DNA from: Mycolicibacterium nivoides
Lineage (GTDB): Bacteria > Actinomycetota > Actinomycetes > Mycobacteriales > Mycobacteriaceae
Length of the DNA stretch: 64,000 nucleotides
Assembly: GCF_003855255.1 (NCBI RefSeq)
Contig: NZ_CP034072.1
Location: 2,905,906-2,969,905 of the forward strand
Reading direction: 5' to 3'
This document shows positions 7,812 to 18,829 of this stretch, piece by piece. The notes below the pieces were generated by a model, which saw only the letters and a program-made list of their open reading frames with translations, was not told where the DNA came from and did no database searches. Position numbers and translations under genes: made by a program. Each line of letters starts with the position of its first letter. Position 1 is the stretch's first letter.

Positions 7812-8912
7812 ATGTCCGACGCTGTTTTGGTTACCGGAGCGTTCGGTTTGGTGGGCTCCGCCGTCGTGAAGACGCTGGCCGCCGGCGGACGCACGGTGGT
7901 CGCGACCGATCTCGACGTCCCTGGAAACCGCAAGGCCGCCGCCGCCCTCCCGGCCTCCGTAGAGGTGCGCTGGGCGGATCTGACCGACGCCGCTGCCGTC
8001 GACGCACTCGTGGCTGCGGTCGCACCGGCCGCGATCATCCACCTCGCCGCGATCATCCCGCCGTTCTGCTACATGCGCCGCGGGCTGGCTCGGAAGGTGA
8101 ACGTCGAGGCCACCGCATCGCTGCTGGGGGCCGCAGAGGCCCAGCCCACACCGCCGCGGTTCGTCCAGGCCTCCAGCATCGCGGTCTACGGCGCCCGCAA
8201 TCCGCACCACATCGACGATGTGCTTACCCCCGACACCCCGGTCAACCCGTCCGACATCTACGGCGCCCATAAAGTCGAGGCCGAAGCCCTGGTCAGGGCC
8301 TCGAAGCTGGACTGGCTGATCCTGCGGCTCGGTGGGGTGATGAGCTCCGAGTTCAGCCTCGGCATAGACGTGGACCTCATCTCGTTCGAGAGCGTGCTAC
8401 CCGCCGACGGGCGACTGCAGACCGTCGACGTGCGCGACGTGGCGGCAGCGTTCGTCGCGGCCAGCACGGTCCCGACCGAGACCGCCAACCACGAGGTGCT
8501 GCTGATCGGCGGCGACGCCGAAACGCACCGGCACATCCAGTCCGCGGTCGGTTCGCAAGCGGCTGCCGCGATGGGGATCAAGGGCGGCCTGCCGATCGGC
8601 CGGCCCGGCAACCCCGACGATGACACCGCCTGGTTCGCCACCGACTGGATGGACACCAGCCGCTCGCAGGAAGCGCTCGGGTTCCAGCATCACTCATGGC
8701 CGCAGCTGCTGGCAGACACCAGGGCGAACGCCGGGTTCAAGCGTTTCCCGATCGGCCTGGCGGCACCCCTGATCCGTGCGTTCCTGCGGTCCAAGTCCGC
8801 GTACAAGGACTATCCCGGGCAGCTGGCCGACCCGTGGAACGCCATCGACAAGAAGTGGGGCGATCATCGCCCGGATCAGGCCGACGAGCGCTCGCGCGAG
8901 GACAAGGAATGA
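7812..8912 (+). CDS. NAD(P)-dependent epimerase/dehydratase-family protein (extended SDR)
   Basis: A 366-residue extended short-chain dehydrogenase/reductase: Rossmann motif GAFGLVG (residues 9-15), Asp33 and Asp35 at the end of beta-2 suggesting NAD(H) preference, Ser121/122 and the catalytic Tyr150-x3-Lys154. This fold includes sugar epimerases and 3-beta-hydroxysteroid dehydrogenases. With a KstR box immediately upstream and two more SDR genes coupled downstream, oxidation of a steroid- or lipid-derived hydroxyl is the better guess (inference). ATG at 7812 is chosen for GAGGAGG at 7802-7808. The next gene begins inside its stop codon. Confidence 0.87.
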   Translation: MSDAVLVTGAFGLVGSAVVKTLAAGGRTVVATDLDVPGNRKAAAALPASVEVRWADLTDAAAVDALVAAVAPAAIIHLAAIIPPFCYMRRGLARKVNVEATASLLGAAEAQPTPPRFVQASSIAVYGARNPHHIDDVLTPDTPVNPSDIYGAHKVEAEALVRASKLDWLILRLGGVMSSEFSLGIDVDLISFESVLPADGRLQTVDVRDVAAAFVAASTVPTETANHEVLLIGGDAETHRHIQSAVGSQAAAAMGIKGGLPIGRPGNPDDDTAWFATDWMDTSRSQEALGFQHHSWPQLLADTRANAGFKRFPIGLAAPLIRAFLRSKSAYKDYPGQLADPWNAIDKKWGDHRPDQADERSREDKE

Positions 8913-9685
8913 GCAGCGGTATGTCAATGAATCGCGTCGCGATCATCATCGGCGGAGCGTCGGGAATCGGCTGGGCCAGCGCGCAGGCACTTGCCGCCGA
9001 CGGCTGCCGAATCGTTCTTGCCGACCGTGACGCCGACGGCGCAGCCGCCCGGGCTGCCGAACTCGGTGCGCCGCACACCAGCGCCTATGCCGACGTCACC
9101 GACGAGGACTCGGTACAGAAGCTGTTCGAGACGGCCGGACCAGTCGATATCGTGCTCAACTGCGCCGGGTTCAGCAATGTCGGCCTGATCGCCGACATGC
9201 CGGTCGAGGATTTCCGCTCGGTTGTCGATGTCTGCCTCAACGGCGGATTCATCGTCGCCAAACACGCCGGCCGCAACCTGCCCGAAGGCGGTGTCCTGGT
9301 GTCGATTTCATCGTTGAACGGACGCCAACCCGCGGCAGGCATGAGCGCCTACTGCGCAGCCAAGGCCGGGTTGTCGATGCTGACCCAGGTGGCTGCACTG
9401 GAACTGGGGCCGCGCGGCATCCGGGTCAACGCGATCGCGCCGGGGTTCGTGCGGACCCCACTGACCGAACCCGCCGCGATGATCCCGGGTGTGGTCGAGG
9501 ACTACATCGACAACACCGCACTGGGCCGCGCCGGTACACCCGAGGACATCGCCGGCGCGGTGGTGTTCCTGTGCTCGCCGCAGGCGTCCTGGCTGACCGG
9601 CGAGGTGCTCGACCTCAACGGCGGTGCACACCTCAAGCGGTACCCCGACGTGCTCGGTCACGTCATGAAGCTGGCCCAGGCGTGA
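8909..9685 (+). CDS. Short-chain dehydrogenase/reductase (classical SDR)
   Basis: A 258-residue classical SDR: cofactor motif GGASGIG (15-21), Asp39 after beta-2 for NAD(H), NCAG (84-87; the usual NNAG with one change), catalytic Ser134/135, Tyr148 and Lys152, and a C-terminus LTGEVLDLNGGAHLKRY typical of the family. The ATG overlaps the preceding stop (ATGA) and its own stop overlaps the next start (GTGA), so the three genes are translationally coupled. Substrate unknown; see the preceding gene for the steroid/lipid argument. Confidence 0.9.
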   Translation: MSSGMSMNRVAIIIGGASGIGWASAQALAADGCRIVLADRDADGAAARAAELGAPHTSAYADVTDEDSVQKLFETAGPVDIVLNCAGFSNVGLIADMPVEDFRSVVDVCLNGGFIVAKHAGRNLPEGGVLVSISSLNGRQPAAGMSAYCAAKAGLSMLTQVAALELGPRGIRVNAIAPGFVRTPLTEPAAMIPGVVEDYIDNTALGRAGTPEDIAGAVVFLCSPQASWLTGEVLDLNGGAHLKRYPDVLGHVMKLAQA

Positions 9686-10530
9686 CCAGCGAGCTGTCCG
9701 GCAAGCAGGCGCTGGTCACCGGCGCCGGATCGGGGATCGGCGCGGCCCTGTGCCGAGCGCTGGTGGCCGCCGGTGCCCAGGTGCTCTGCACTGACATCGA
9801 CGGCGACGCCGCCGCGGCGACCGCCTCAACGCTCGGCGCCCGATCGGCTCGTCTCGACGTCACCGATGCGGCCGCCGTGCAGGCCGCGGTCGACGACGTG
9901 GTGGAGCGGGCCGGAAAGCTCGACTTGATGTTCAACAACGCCGGCATCGTCTGGGGCGGCGACACCGAACTGCTGACCCTCGATCAGTGGAACGCCATCA
10001 TCGACATCAACGTGCGCGGCGTCGTGCACGGTGTCGCAGCGGCGTATCCGCAGATGATCCGGCAGGGCCACGGCCACATCATCAACACCGCCTCGATGGC
10101 CGGCCTGGCCGCCGCTGGCCAGCTCACCAGCTACGTGATGACCAAGCACGCCGTCGTCGGCCTGTCGCTGGCCCTGCGTTCCGAGGCCGCCGCCCATGGC
10201 GTGGGCGTACTGGCGGTATGCCCGGCCGCGGTCGAGACCCCGATCCTGGACAAGGGTGCGGTCGGCGGTTTCGTCGGGCGCGACTACTTCCTGCAGGGCC
10301 AAGGGGTCAAGACCGCCTACGACGCCGACCGGCTGGCCGCCGACACCTTGCGCGCCATCGCCCGCAACAAGGCCATCCTCGTCAAACCCCGTCGCGCCCA
10401 TGCCTCCTGGCTGATCGCCCGGCTGGCTCCGGGCCTGATGCAGCGGCTCTCGATGAAATTCGTCGCCTCCCAACGTGCCGGCCAGGCCGCCCACCGCTCC
10501 GCACCGGGCACCACCGTCACCCTGGAGTGA
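9682..10530 (+). CDS. Short-chain dehydrogenase/reductase (classical SDR) with long C-terminus
   Basis: A 282-residue SDR with TGAGSGIG (13-20), Asp38 for NAD(H), NNAG (85-88), Ser138, Tyr151 and Lys155. The C-terminal part is longer than in the previous gene (RPGLMQRL-like basic helix, KPRRAHASWLIARLAPG), a form common among mycobacterial SDRs that act on hydrophobic substrates. Its GTG start overlaps the previous stop by 4 bp. It is the last gene of the operon; a membrane protein follows after 64 bp. Confidence 0.9.
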   Translation: MTSELSGKQALVTGAGSGIGAALCRALVAAGAQVLCTDIDGDAAAATASTLGARSARLDVTDAAAVQAAVDDVVERAGKLDLMFNNAGIVWGGDTELLTLDQWNAIIDINVRGVVHGVAAAYPQMIRQGHGHIINTASMAGLAAAGQLTSYVMTKHAVVGLSLALRSEAAAHGVGVLAVCPAAVETPILDKGAVGGFVGRDYFLQGQGVKTAYDADRLAADTLRAIARNKAILVKPRRAHASWLIARLAPGLMQRLSMKFVASQRAGQAAHRSAPGTTVTLE

Positions 10531-10594
10531 CGCTCAATGCCGACCGTCGCGGCGGCGTGACGATAGGGTCAGCCCAACGGCGGGAAGGGGCCCG

Positions 10595-11782
10595 ATGAAA
10601 GACGAGTTCAGCCTCACCCAGAAGCGGGCGCTGGCAGTCGTGACCGTGCTGGCCGTGTTGCTCGGTGCCTATTTCCTGCGCGGTTTCTTCGTCCTGATCG
10701 TGATGGCCGCGGTCGGCGCGTATCTGTTCACGCCGCTGTATCAACGGTTTCAGCGCCGCATGGGCACCGGCCTTTCGGCCACGCTGACGGTGTTGGTCGC
10801 CATCCTGATGGTGATCATCCCGGTATCGCTGGTGGTGTTCATGGCCATCGTCCAGGTGACCCAGCTCGTCAACACGGTCAGTACCTGGATCGCCGACACC
10901 GATGTCAGCACGCTCGGCGACCGGGCCCTGCAGCTGGTCAACTCGCTGCTGGGACGGGTGCCGTTCCTGGACATCCACCTCACCGCGGATTCGTTGCGCG
11001 ACACCGTGGTCAAGCTTTCCCAGCACATCGGCGAGTGGCTGCTGGGCATCCTGCAGGGCGCGGTCGGCGGCATGGTCGGTGCCATCACGGCGTCGATCAT
11101 CTTCCTGTACGTGTTCATCTCGATGCTGGTGAACAGCGCCGAGATGGCCACGCTGATCCGCCGGCTGAACCCGCTGGGCGAGGAGATCACCGACCTGTAC
11201 CTGGCCAAGACCGGCGCCATGGTGAAGGGAACGGTCAAGGGCCAGTTCGTGATCGCGTTCTGCCAGGGCGTGGCCGGTGCCATCTCGATCTACATCGCCG
11301 GCTTCCACAACGGATTCTTCGTCTTCGCGATCCTGCTGACCGCGCTGTCGGTAATCCCGCTGGGCGGGGGGATCGTCACGATTCCGTTCGGCATCGGAAT
11401 GATGTTCTTCGGCAACATCGTCGGCGGCATCTTCGTGGTGGCGTTCCATCTGCTGGTCGTCACCAACATCGACAACGTGCTGCGCCCTTGGCTGGTGCCC
11501 AAGGCCGCCCGGCTGGATCCCGCGCTCATGCTGCTGGCGGTGTTCGCCGGCATCTCGATGTTCGGGTTCTTCGGTCTGGTGATCGGGCCGGTGCTGATGA
11601 TCATCATCGTCACCACGGTCAGCGTCTACCTGGCGGTCTTCAAGGGCGTCGAGCTCGAGACGACCGAACCCGACGAGCCGGGAGAACGCCCGTGGCGGCG
11701 GCTGTGGGACTGGTTCCAGAAACGGCTCGGGGGTCAGAAAGCTGAACCCCGAGCCGAATCCGAAGCCAAGGCCGAGAGCTAG
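10595..11782 (+). CDS. AI-2E/PerM-family membrane protein (Rv1101c-like)
   Basis: A 395-residue polytopic inner-membrane protein. Hydrophobic spans occur near residues 12-50 (two), 65-95, 150-180, and a cluster from about 225 to 345, with the conserved family stretch around GGIVTIPFGIGMMFFGN and LGxxxxPxLM-like RLDPALMLLAVFAGISMFGFFGLVIGPVL. The charged C-terminal tail (about residues 355-395) is cytosolic. The family exports small molecules or ions in other bacteria, but the mycobacterial substrate is unknown. It marks the left end of the region syntenic with M. tuberculosis Rv1101c-Rv1059. Confidence 0.85.
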   Translation: MKDEFSLTQKRALAVVTVLAVLLGAYFLRGFFVLIVMAAVGAYLFTPLYQRFQRRMGTGLSATLTVLVAILMVIIPVSLVVFMAIVQVTQLVNTVSTWIADTDVSTLGDRALQLVNSLLGRVPFLDIHLTADSLRDTVVKLSQHIGEWLLGILQGAVGGMVGAITASIIFLYVFISMLVNSAEMATLIRRLNPLGEEITDLYLAKTGAMVKGTVKGQFVIAFCQGVAGAISIYIAGFHNGFFVFAILLTALSVIPLGGGIVTIPFGIGMMFFGNIVGGIFVVAFHLLVVTNIDNVLRPWLVPKAARLDPALMLLAVFAGISMFGFFGLVIGPVLMIIIVTTVSVYLAVFKGVELETTEPDEPGERPWRRLWDWFQKRLGGQKAEPRAESEAKAES

Positions 11783-11790
11783 CCGCTCAC

Positions 11791-12621
11791 CTAGCTCGCA
11801 CTCAGCCGCTCGGTGAGAAACGCCACCACACGCTTGCGCGCCTCATACGCGGGATGCCCGTCGACCTCGCGCACCTGATCGGTGAGCACCGAATGTGCGG
11901 ACGCCGGGATGCCGTCGGGATTGCCCTTCTTCGAGTTGATCTCGATGACCTCGAAGGCGTCGCCGAGCCGGGCCTTGAGAGTGGCGAACCGCTCCCCGGG
12001 GGCCATCCGGTCCTGGCTGAACCGCAGGGCCAGCGCGCACAGGCCGTCGTTGGCGACCCGCTGTTCGACGATCTTGAGCTCGGCTTCCGACATGCCCGGA
12101 TCGCGTTTCTGCGCCGCGGTCAGGGCCACCGGGATCGACGGCTGACTCAGCACCGGCGCCAGCACGCTGTCGTCCACCGCGGCAGCGAGCGCGAACCCGC
12201 CGGTGAAGCACTGCCCGATGACGCCGACGCCCTTACCGGGAGTGTTGGCGTTGAGATCGCGGGCCAGGGCCCGCAGGTAATGCGCGACGGGACGGTCGGC
12301 GTTCGTCGCGAACGCCGCGAATTCCTTTGTCACGCAGGCTTTGACCATGACCGGGATGGCGCCCGGACGGACGGCGGCCGCGCCCGGGGTACCGAACAGC
12401 GACGGTGCGGCCACCGTGAAGCCGTTGTCCACCAGATGGTTGCCCAGCGCGAGCACGCCGGGATGGAGGCCGGGGATCTCCGGAATCAGGACGACGCCGG
12501 GGCCTTCGCCCTTGCGGTACACGTCATAGGTCTGATCGGCGGCGGTGAATGGGGTGGCGGTCCACCCGGTGAGATCTGCAACTGGCGACGACAACACGGG
12601 CTCCATCCGGTAGCGCGTCAC
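11791..12621 (-). CDS. Dienelactone hydrolase-family alpha/beta hydrolase
   Basis: A 276-residue alpha/beta hydrolase with a cysteine nucleophile elbow GQCFTGG (Cys138), the dienelactone-hydrolase variant of GxSxG, preceded by an oxyanion region VVLIPEIPGLHPGV. The acid/base His is probably in the late PASAHSVL stretch. It likely hydrolyses a small ester or lactone; the substrate is unknown. The GTG at 12621 overlaps the stop of the upstream DUF4245 gene by 4 bp, indicating coupling; an ATG at 12606 is an alternative start. Confidence 0.82.
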   Translation of the reverse strand: MTRYRMEPVLSSPVADLTGWTATPFTAADQTYDVYRKGEGPGVVLIPEIPGLHPGVLALGNHLVDNGFTVAAPSLFGTPGAAAVRPGAIPVMVKACVTKEFAAFATNADRPVAHYLRALARDLNANTPGKGVGVIGQCFTGGFALAAAVDDSVLAPVLSQPSIPVALTAAQKRDPGMSEAELKIVEQRVANDGLCALALRFSQDRMAPGERFATLKARLGDAFEVIEINSKKGNPDGIPASAHSVLTDQVREVDGHPAYEARKRVVAFLTERLSAS

Positions 12622-13256
12622 GGCCTCTTGATCGGCAGCGGCGACTGCTTCTGCGTCGCACCCGCCAGCGTACGGTACTCATCAGTACCACCGGCGCCCG
12701 TGATGGCCACCTGCGCCGGTCCGCTCAGCCTCGTCGTCCACACCGGTTCCGGGTCGCTGCTCTCGTAGACCACCCAGGTCACCCCGTCGACGTCCTGCGT
12801 GCCGGACGCATACGAATCCGGCTTGATCGAGGCCACCAGGGCGGCCTCGTCGGCATTGCTCTGGGTCAGGCTCAGGTACTTCCCATTGGGTGCCAGGTAG
12901 CCGATGCGCGAGGACACCGCGCGGCCGTGCTGGCCGTCGGGCAGCGTCAGACCGCCGTCGATGCCGTGGCGGCTGCCGGAGTTGGGCTGCCAACCCTCGG
13001 GCAGCTGGGGCAGCCGGATCGGGATCTTCAGGGTGTCGGCGTCAGCCTGCAGGGCGGCCGGCGCATCGAATTCCGGGGCCGGGCCGGCCCCGGGCCCACC
13101 TGCCTGGAACGAGCACATGCCCAGCATTCCGGCCAGGACGATGCAGGCCACGACCAGCGGGGCCATCGACCAGAACATGTCCCGGCCGTCCTGCAGCAAC
13201 CGCGACTTTTCCGGCTTCGGGACCGGGGTTGGCTGGGAGGTCGGCTCGGAGGACAT
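12618..13256 (-). CDS. DUF4245 membrane-anchored protein (Rv1100-like)
   Basis: A 212-residue protein: cytosolic N-terminus rich in Pro/Lys, one transmembrane helix at about residues 33-52 (APLVVACIVLAGMLGM), then an extracytoplasmic domain of about 150 residues with the DUF4245 pattern (IPIRLPQLPEGWQPNSGS, GVTWVVYES). The start at 13256 is chosen because the open frame further upstream crosses the divergent glpX gene. Function unknown. It is divergent from glpX with 55 bp between starts, and coupled to the hydrolase downstream. Confidence 0.8.
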   Translation of the reverse strand: MSSEPTSQPTPVPKPEKSRLLQDGRDMFWSMAPLVVACIVLAGMLGMCSFQAGGPGAGPAPEFDAPAALQADADTLKIPIRLPQLPEGWQPNSGSRHGIDGGLTLPDGQHGRAVSSRIGYLAPNGKYLSLTQSNADEAALVASIKPDSYASGTQDVDGVTWVVYESSDPEPVWTTRLSGPAQVAITGAGGTDEYRTLAGATQKQSPLPIKRP

Positions 13257-13311
13257 GCTCGCCAGTATCCCAGCTCCCAAACGCTGACCACGTTCTGGGA
13301 CAATCTGGGCC

Positions 13312-14340
13312 ATGAGTCCCACGCGGGGAGAAGCCCCGGATCGCAACCTTGCCCTCGAACTCGTCCGGGTGACCGAGGCCGGCGCCATGGCCGCAGGCCG
13401 CTGGGTCGGTCGCGGCGACAAGGAGGGCGGGGACGGGGCCGCCGTCGACGCCATGCGTGAACTGGTCAACTCGGTGTCGATGCGTGGCGTCGTGGTGATC
13501 GGCGAGGGCGAGAAGGACGAAGCCCCGATGCTCTTCAACGGTGAAGAGGTCGGCAACGGCGACGGACCGGAGTGCGACTTCGCCGTCGACCCGGTCGACG
13601 GCACCACGCTGATGAGCAAGGGCATGCCCAACGCCATCTCCGTGCTGGCCGTCGCCGAGCGCGGCGCCATGTTCGACCCGTCGGCGGTGTTCTACATGAA
13701 CAAGATCGCCGTCGGCCCCGAGTGCGCCGACGCCATCGACATCACCGCCCCGATCGGCGAGAACATCCGGCGGGTGGCCAAGGTGCGCGGCGCCTCGGTG
13801 AGCGACCTGACGGTGTGCATCCTGGACCGGCCGCGGCACGCCCAGCTGATCGAAGATGCCCGCTCCGCCGGTGCCCGCATCCGGCTGATCACCGACGGTG
13901 ACGTCGCCGGTGCGATCTCGGCCTGCCGCCCCAACTCGGGCACCGACATCCTGGCCGGCATCGGCGGGACGCCCGAGGGCATCATCGCCGCCGCCGCGAT
14001 CCGCTGTATGGGCGGCGCCATCCAGGCCCAGCTGGCCCCGACCGACGACGCCGAACGACAGAAGGCCATCGACGCCGGCTACGACCTGGACCAGGTGCTC
14101 TCGACCGACGACCTCGTCTCGGGTGAGAACGTCTTCTTCTGCGCGACGGGCGTCACCGACGGTGACCTGCTCAAGGGCGTGCAGTACTACCCCGGTGGCT
14201 GCACGACCCAGTCCATCGTGATGCGGTCCAAGTCCGGCACCGTCCGGATGATCGAGGCCTACCACCGGCTGACCAAACTCAACGAGTACTCCGCCATCGA
14301 CTTCACCGGCGACAAGACCGCCGCCTACCCGCTCCCGTAA
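13312..14340 (+). CDS. glpX: Fructose-1,6-bisphosphatase class II
   Basis: Hydrolyses fructose-1,6-bisphosphate to fructose-6-phosphate, the gluconeogenic step needed for growth on lipids. The 342-residue length is normal for GlpX. Visible motifs: [11 protein letters not shown] and [12 protein letters not shown] with metal-binding acidic residues, TDGDVAGAI, and [19 protein letters not shown]. The ATG at 13312 follows a short leader with a possible -10 element (GACAATCT) nearby. It lies upstream of fum, 18 bp apart, the order known in M. tuberculosis (Rv1099c-Rv1098c). Confidence 0.96.
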   Translation: MSPTRGEAPDRNLALELVRVTEAGAMAAGRWVGRGDKEGGDGAAVDAMRELVNSVSMRGVVVIGEGEKDEAPMLFNGEEVGNGDGPECDFAVDPVDGTTLMSKGMPNAISVLAVAERGAMFDPSAVFYMNKIAVGPECADAIDITAPIGENIRRVAKVRGASVSDLTVCILDRPRHAQLIEDARSAGARIRLITDGDVAGAISACRPNSGTDILAGIGGTPEGIIAAAAIRCMGGAIQAQLAPTDDAERQKAIDAGYDLDQVLSTDDLVSGENVFFCATGVTDGDLLKGVQYYPGGCTTQSIVMRSKSGTVRMIEAYHRLTKLNEYSAIDFTGDKTAAYPLP

Positions 14341-14358
14341 CTCGCTAGAAAGGCCAGT

Positions 14359-15786
14359 ATGAGCACCGACAGTGTTGTCGACGACGCAGCAGACGGTTCA
14401 TTCCGTATCGAGCACGACACCATGGGCGAGGTCCGCGTGCCGGTCAACGCCCTGTGGCGGGCGCAGACCCAACGGGCCGTGGAGAACTTCCCGATCTCCT
14501 TCCGCGGGCTGGAGCGCACCCAGATCCGCGCGCTGGGCCTGCTGAAGGCAGCCTGCGCGCAGGTCAACAAGGACCTGGGTCTGCTGGCCGCCGAGAAGGC
14601 CGACGCCATCATCGCCGCGGCCGGTGAGATCGCCGACGGCCTGCACGACGACCAGTTCCCGATCGACGTTTTCCAGACCGGCTCGGGCACCAGCTCGAAC
14701 ATGAACGCCAACGAGGTCATCGCCTCGATCGCCGCCCGCAACGGCGTGACCGTTCACCCCAACGACGACGTGAACATGTCGCAGAGCTCCAACGACACGT
14801 TCCCGACGGCCACCCACATCGCCGCCACCGAAGCCGCTGTGCGCCACCTGATTCCGGCGCTCGAGGTGCTCCACGAGTCGCTGGCCGCCAAGGCCAAGCA
14901 GTGGAAGACCGTGGTGAAGTCCGGCCGCACCCACCTGATGGACGCGGTGCCGGTGACGCTCGGCCAGGAGTTCGGCGGCTATGCCCGTCAGGTCGAGGCC
15001 GGGATCGAGCGGGTCAAGGCCACGCTCCCCCGCCTGGGTGAGCTCGCCATCGGCGGGACCGCGGTGGGCACCGGGCTCAACGCCCCCGACGGCTTCGGCC
15101 CCAAGGTGGTCGAGGTGCTGGTCAACCAGACCGGGCTGGCCGAACTGCGCACCGCCGCAGACTCGTTCGAGGCCCAGGCCGCCCGCGACGGGCTGGTCGA
15201 GGCGTCCGGCGCGCTGAAGACCATCGCGGCCTCGCTGACCAAGATCGCCAACGACGTGCGCTGGATGGGCTCGGGCCCGCTGACCGGCCTGGGCGAGATC
15301 CAGCTGCCGGACCTGCAGCCGGGTAGCTCGATCATGCCGGGCAAGGTCAATCCCGTTCTGCCCGAGGCGGTTACCCAGGTGGCCGCCCAGGTCATCGGCA
15401 ACGACGCCGCCGTCACTGTCGGCGGCCTGTCGGGCGCCTTCGAGCTGAACGTGTACATCCCGATGATGGCGCGCAACGTGCTGGAGTCGTTCACCCTGCT
15501 GGCGAATGTGTCGAAGTTGTTCGCCACCAAGTGCATCGACGGCCTGGTCGCCAATGAGGACCACCTGCGCACCCTGGCCGAGTCGTCCCCCTCGATCGTG
15601 ACGCCGCTGAACTCGGCGATCGGCTACGAGGAGGCCGCCAAGGTCGCCAAGCAGGCCCTCAAGGAGAAGAAGACCATCCGCCAGACCGTGATCGACCGCG
15701 GCCTGATCGGCGACAAGCTGTCGGAGGCCGAGCTGGACAAGCGCCTCGACGTGCTCGCCATGGCGAAGGTCAAGGACGGCGAGTAA
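14359..15786 (+). CDS. fum: Fumarate hydratase class II
   Basis: Interconverts fumarate and L-malate in the TCA cycle. The 475-residue protein has the aspartase/fumarase superfamily features: [14 protein letters not shown] near 110-123, SGRTHLMDA, and the signature loop [11 protein letters not shown] (322-332) that carries the catalytic serine (Ser324). It needs no metal cluster, unlike class I enzymes. It follows glpX by 18 bp after AGAAAGG, so the two are probably co-transcribed. A long hairpin terminator follows. Confidence 0.97.
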   Translation: MSTDSVVDDAADGSFRIEHDTMGEVRVPVNALWRAQTQRAVENFPISFRGLERTQIRALGLLKAACAQVNKDLGLLAAEKADAIIAAAGEIADGLHDDQFPIDVFQTGSGTSSNMNANEVIASIAARNGVTVHPNDDVNMSQSSNDTFPTATHIAATEAAVRHLIPALEVLHESLAAKAKQWKTVVKSGRTHLMDAVPVTLGQEFGGYARQVEAGIERVKATLPRLGELAIGGTAVGTGLNAPDGFGPKVVEVLVNQTGLAELRTAADSFEAQAARDGLVEASGALKTIAASLTKIANDVRWMGSGPLTGLGEIQLPDLQPGSSIMPGKVNPVLPEAVTQVAAQVIGNDAAVTVGGLSGAFELNVYIPMMARNVLESFTLLANVSKLFATKCIDGLVANEDHLRTLAESSPSIVTPLNSAIGYEEAAKVAKQALKEKKTIRQTVIDRGLIGDKLSEAELDKRLDVLAMAKVKDGE

Positions 15787-15804
15787 ACCCCTCGCCTTCT
15801 CTGC

Positions 15805-15864
15805 GCGAGCAGACAGAAAACTGCCCATTTTCTTCGGAAGATGGGCAGTTTTCTGTCTGCTCGC
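15805..15864. terminator. Perfect 24-bp hairpin, bidirectional terminator between fum and devS
   Basis: Arms GCGAGCAGACAGAAAACTGCCCAT (given as positions 15805-15828 and 15841-15864) are perfect inverted repeats. The stem can extend inward by four pairs (one G-U) to a TTCG tetraloop closed by C-G at 15833-15836. There is no T-tract on either side. Location between two converging genes, 19 bp after the fum stop and 10 bp from the devS stop, supports a bidirectional terminator. Confidence 0.8.
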
Positions 15865-15874
15865 CAGGTAAGCG

Positions 15875-17641
<1,767 letters not shown>

Positions 17642-18064
17642 TCACTCCGCTTCGGGTTCAGGCCCGAAGCGGAAGCGGCGACCGGTGACCCGGACCGGTG
17701 ACACCCGGACATAGTGCGTCTTCGCCGTCGCCGTCCACGGTAGTAACTGCGCCTGCTCGGCGTCGTCCAGTTCCTCGTCCGTGCGCAGGGTGCGTGCGAC
17801 ACCTCGCACGATCACGCTCCAGCCTTCGGCCGCGGTGTGATCGTCGGCTTCGAACACCACCTGGTTGTTGATCGCCGCACTGATCAGTTTCGTGCCCGCC
17901 GCGGTGCGGAACAGGATGGTCCGGTTCTGCACTACGAAGTTCACCGGGAAGACGTGCGCCTCGTCGTCGACAGCGGTGACGAGGCGGCCGAGCGACACAC
18001 TGCCCAGCAGCTCCCAGCTCTCTCGCTCGGACAGAATCTCGACCGGATCACTGCGCGTTGACAT
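17642..18064 (-). CDS. Pyridoxamine 5'-phosphate oxidase-like flavin/F420-binding protein
   Basis: A 140-residue split beta-barrel protein of the PNPOx-like superfamily (LGRLVTAVDDEAHVFPVNFVVQNRTILFRTAAGTKLISAAINNQVVFEAD, the classic first half). Similar proteins belong to the DosR regulon in mycobacteria (Rv3129-like). Reaction unknown; reduction or cofactor binding is likely. The start at 18064 is preferred for GGGAG five to six bases upstream; an ATG at 18100 would add 12 residues. A DosR-like palindrome lies at 18156-18175. devS follows on the same strand. Confidence 0.85.
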   Translation of the reverse strand: MSTRSDPVEILSERESWELLGSVSLGRLVTAVDDEAHVFPVNFVVQNRTILFRTAAGTKLISAAINNQVVFEADDHTAAEGWSVIVRGVARTLRTDEELDDAEQAQLLPWTATAKTHYVRVSPVRVTGRRFRFGPEPEAE

Positions 18065-18155
18065 TCCGGCTCCCGAGGCGGTGTCGACATCGTGGCTCAT
18101 AGCCCCGAGATTATTGGCGCGAGGATCGCGGCACCATGGGCGAAAGCCCTATCCG

Positions 18156-18175
18156 CCAGGGACCAAAGACCCTGG
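18156..18175. promoter_or_regulatory. DosR-box-like palindrome upstream of the flavin protein-devS pair
   Basis: CCAGGGACCAAAGACCCTGG; its 14-bp core GGGACCAAAGACCC agrees with the DosR core GGGACTWWAGTCCC at 12 of 14 positions, and the whole 20-mer is nearly self-complementary. It starts 56 bp upstream of the 18100 ATG (92 bp from 18064) and lies just before the devR stop, so DevR could drive devS from inside the end of its own gene. Match seen; binding inferred. Confidence 0.65.
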
Positions 18176-18177
18176 TA

Positions 18178-18819
18178 TCACTCGTGATTACGACGATCCA
18201 GCGTGGAAGCGAAGACCGCGGCCTGCGTACGGCGTTCCATCCCCAGCTTGGCCAGCAACCGCGACACATAGTTCTTGACGGTCTTCTCGGCGAGGAACAT
18301 CCGGGCCGCGATCTGCCGGTTGGTCAGCCCCTCCCCCAGCAGATCCAGCAGCACCCGTTCCTGCTGCGTCAGCCCGGCCAGCGGGTCGGCACGCTCTGCG
18401 TCCCCACGCAGCTTGGCCATCAGCGCGGTGGCCGCGCGATTGTCCAACAACGACTTCCCGGCCCCTACGTCCTTGATCGCCTTGGCCAGTTCCATGCCCT
18501 TGATGTCCTTGACCACATAGCCGCTGGCGCCGGCCAGGATGGCGTCCAGCATGGCCTCGTCGGAGGTGAACGAGGTCAGCATCAGGCAGCGCAGATCGGG
18601 CATGCGCGACAACAGTTCCCGGCACAGCTCGATGCCGTTGCCGTCGGGCAATCGGACATCGAGCACCGCGACGTCCGGCGCCAGCGCTGGCACCCGGGCC
18701 AGCGCCTGCGCCACCGAATCGGCCTCGCCGATCACGTCCAGCTCCGGGTCGGCGCTGAGCAGGTCGATCAGCCCGCGGCGAACCACCTCATGGTCATCGA
18801 CCAGAAAAACCCTGATCAT
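18178..18819 (-). CDS. devR: Hypoxia/NO response regulator DevR (DosR)
   Basis: NarL/LuxR-type response regulator of dormancy genes. The 213-residue protein has a receiver domain with Asp8/Asp9, phosphoacceptor Asp54, Thr82 and Lys104, all at the positions known for M. tuberculosis DosR, and a C-terminal GerE helix-turn-helix ([39 protein letters not shown], described by its key residues). Near-identity in [21 protein letters not shown] makes orthology convincing. The start at 18819 ([11 protein letters not shown]) is the family start; the longer frame to 18921 overlaps the stress-protein gene. It follows that gene by 10 bp. Confidence 0.96.
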   Translation of the reverse strand: MIRVFLVDDHEVVRRGLIDLLSADPELDVIGEADSVAQALARVPALAPDVAVLDVRLPDGNGIELCRELLSRMPDLRCLMLTSFTSDEAMLDAILAGASGYVVKDIKGMELAKAIKDVGAGKSLLDNRAATALMAKLRGDAERADPLAGLTQQERVLLDLLGEGLTNRQIAARMFLAEKTVKNYVSRLLAKLGMERRTQAAVFASTLDRRNHE

Positions 18820-18829
18820 CCCCCGAGTC

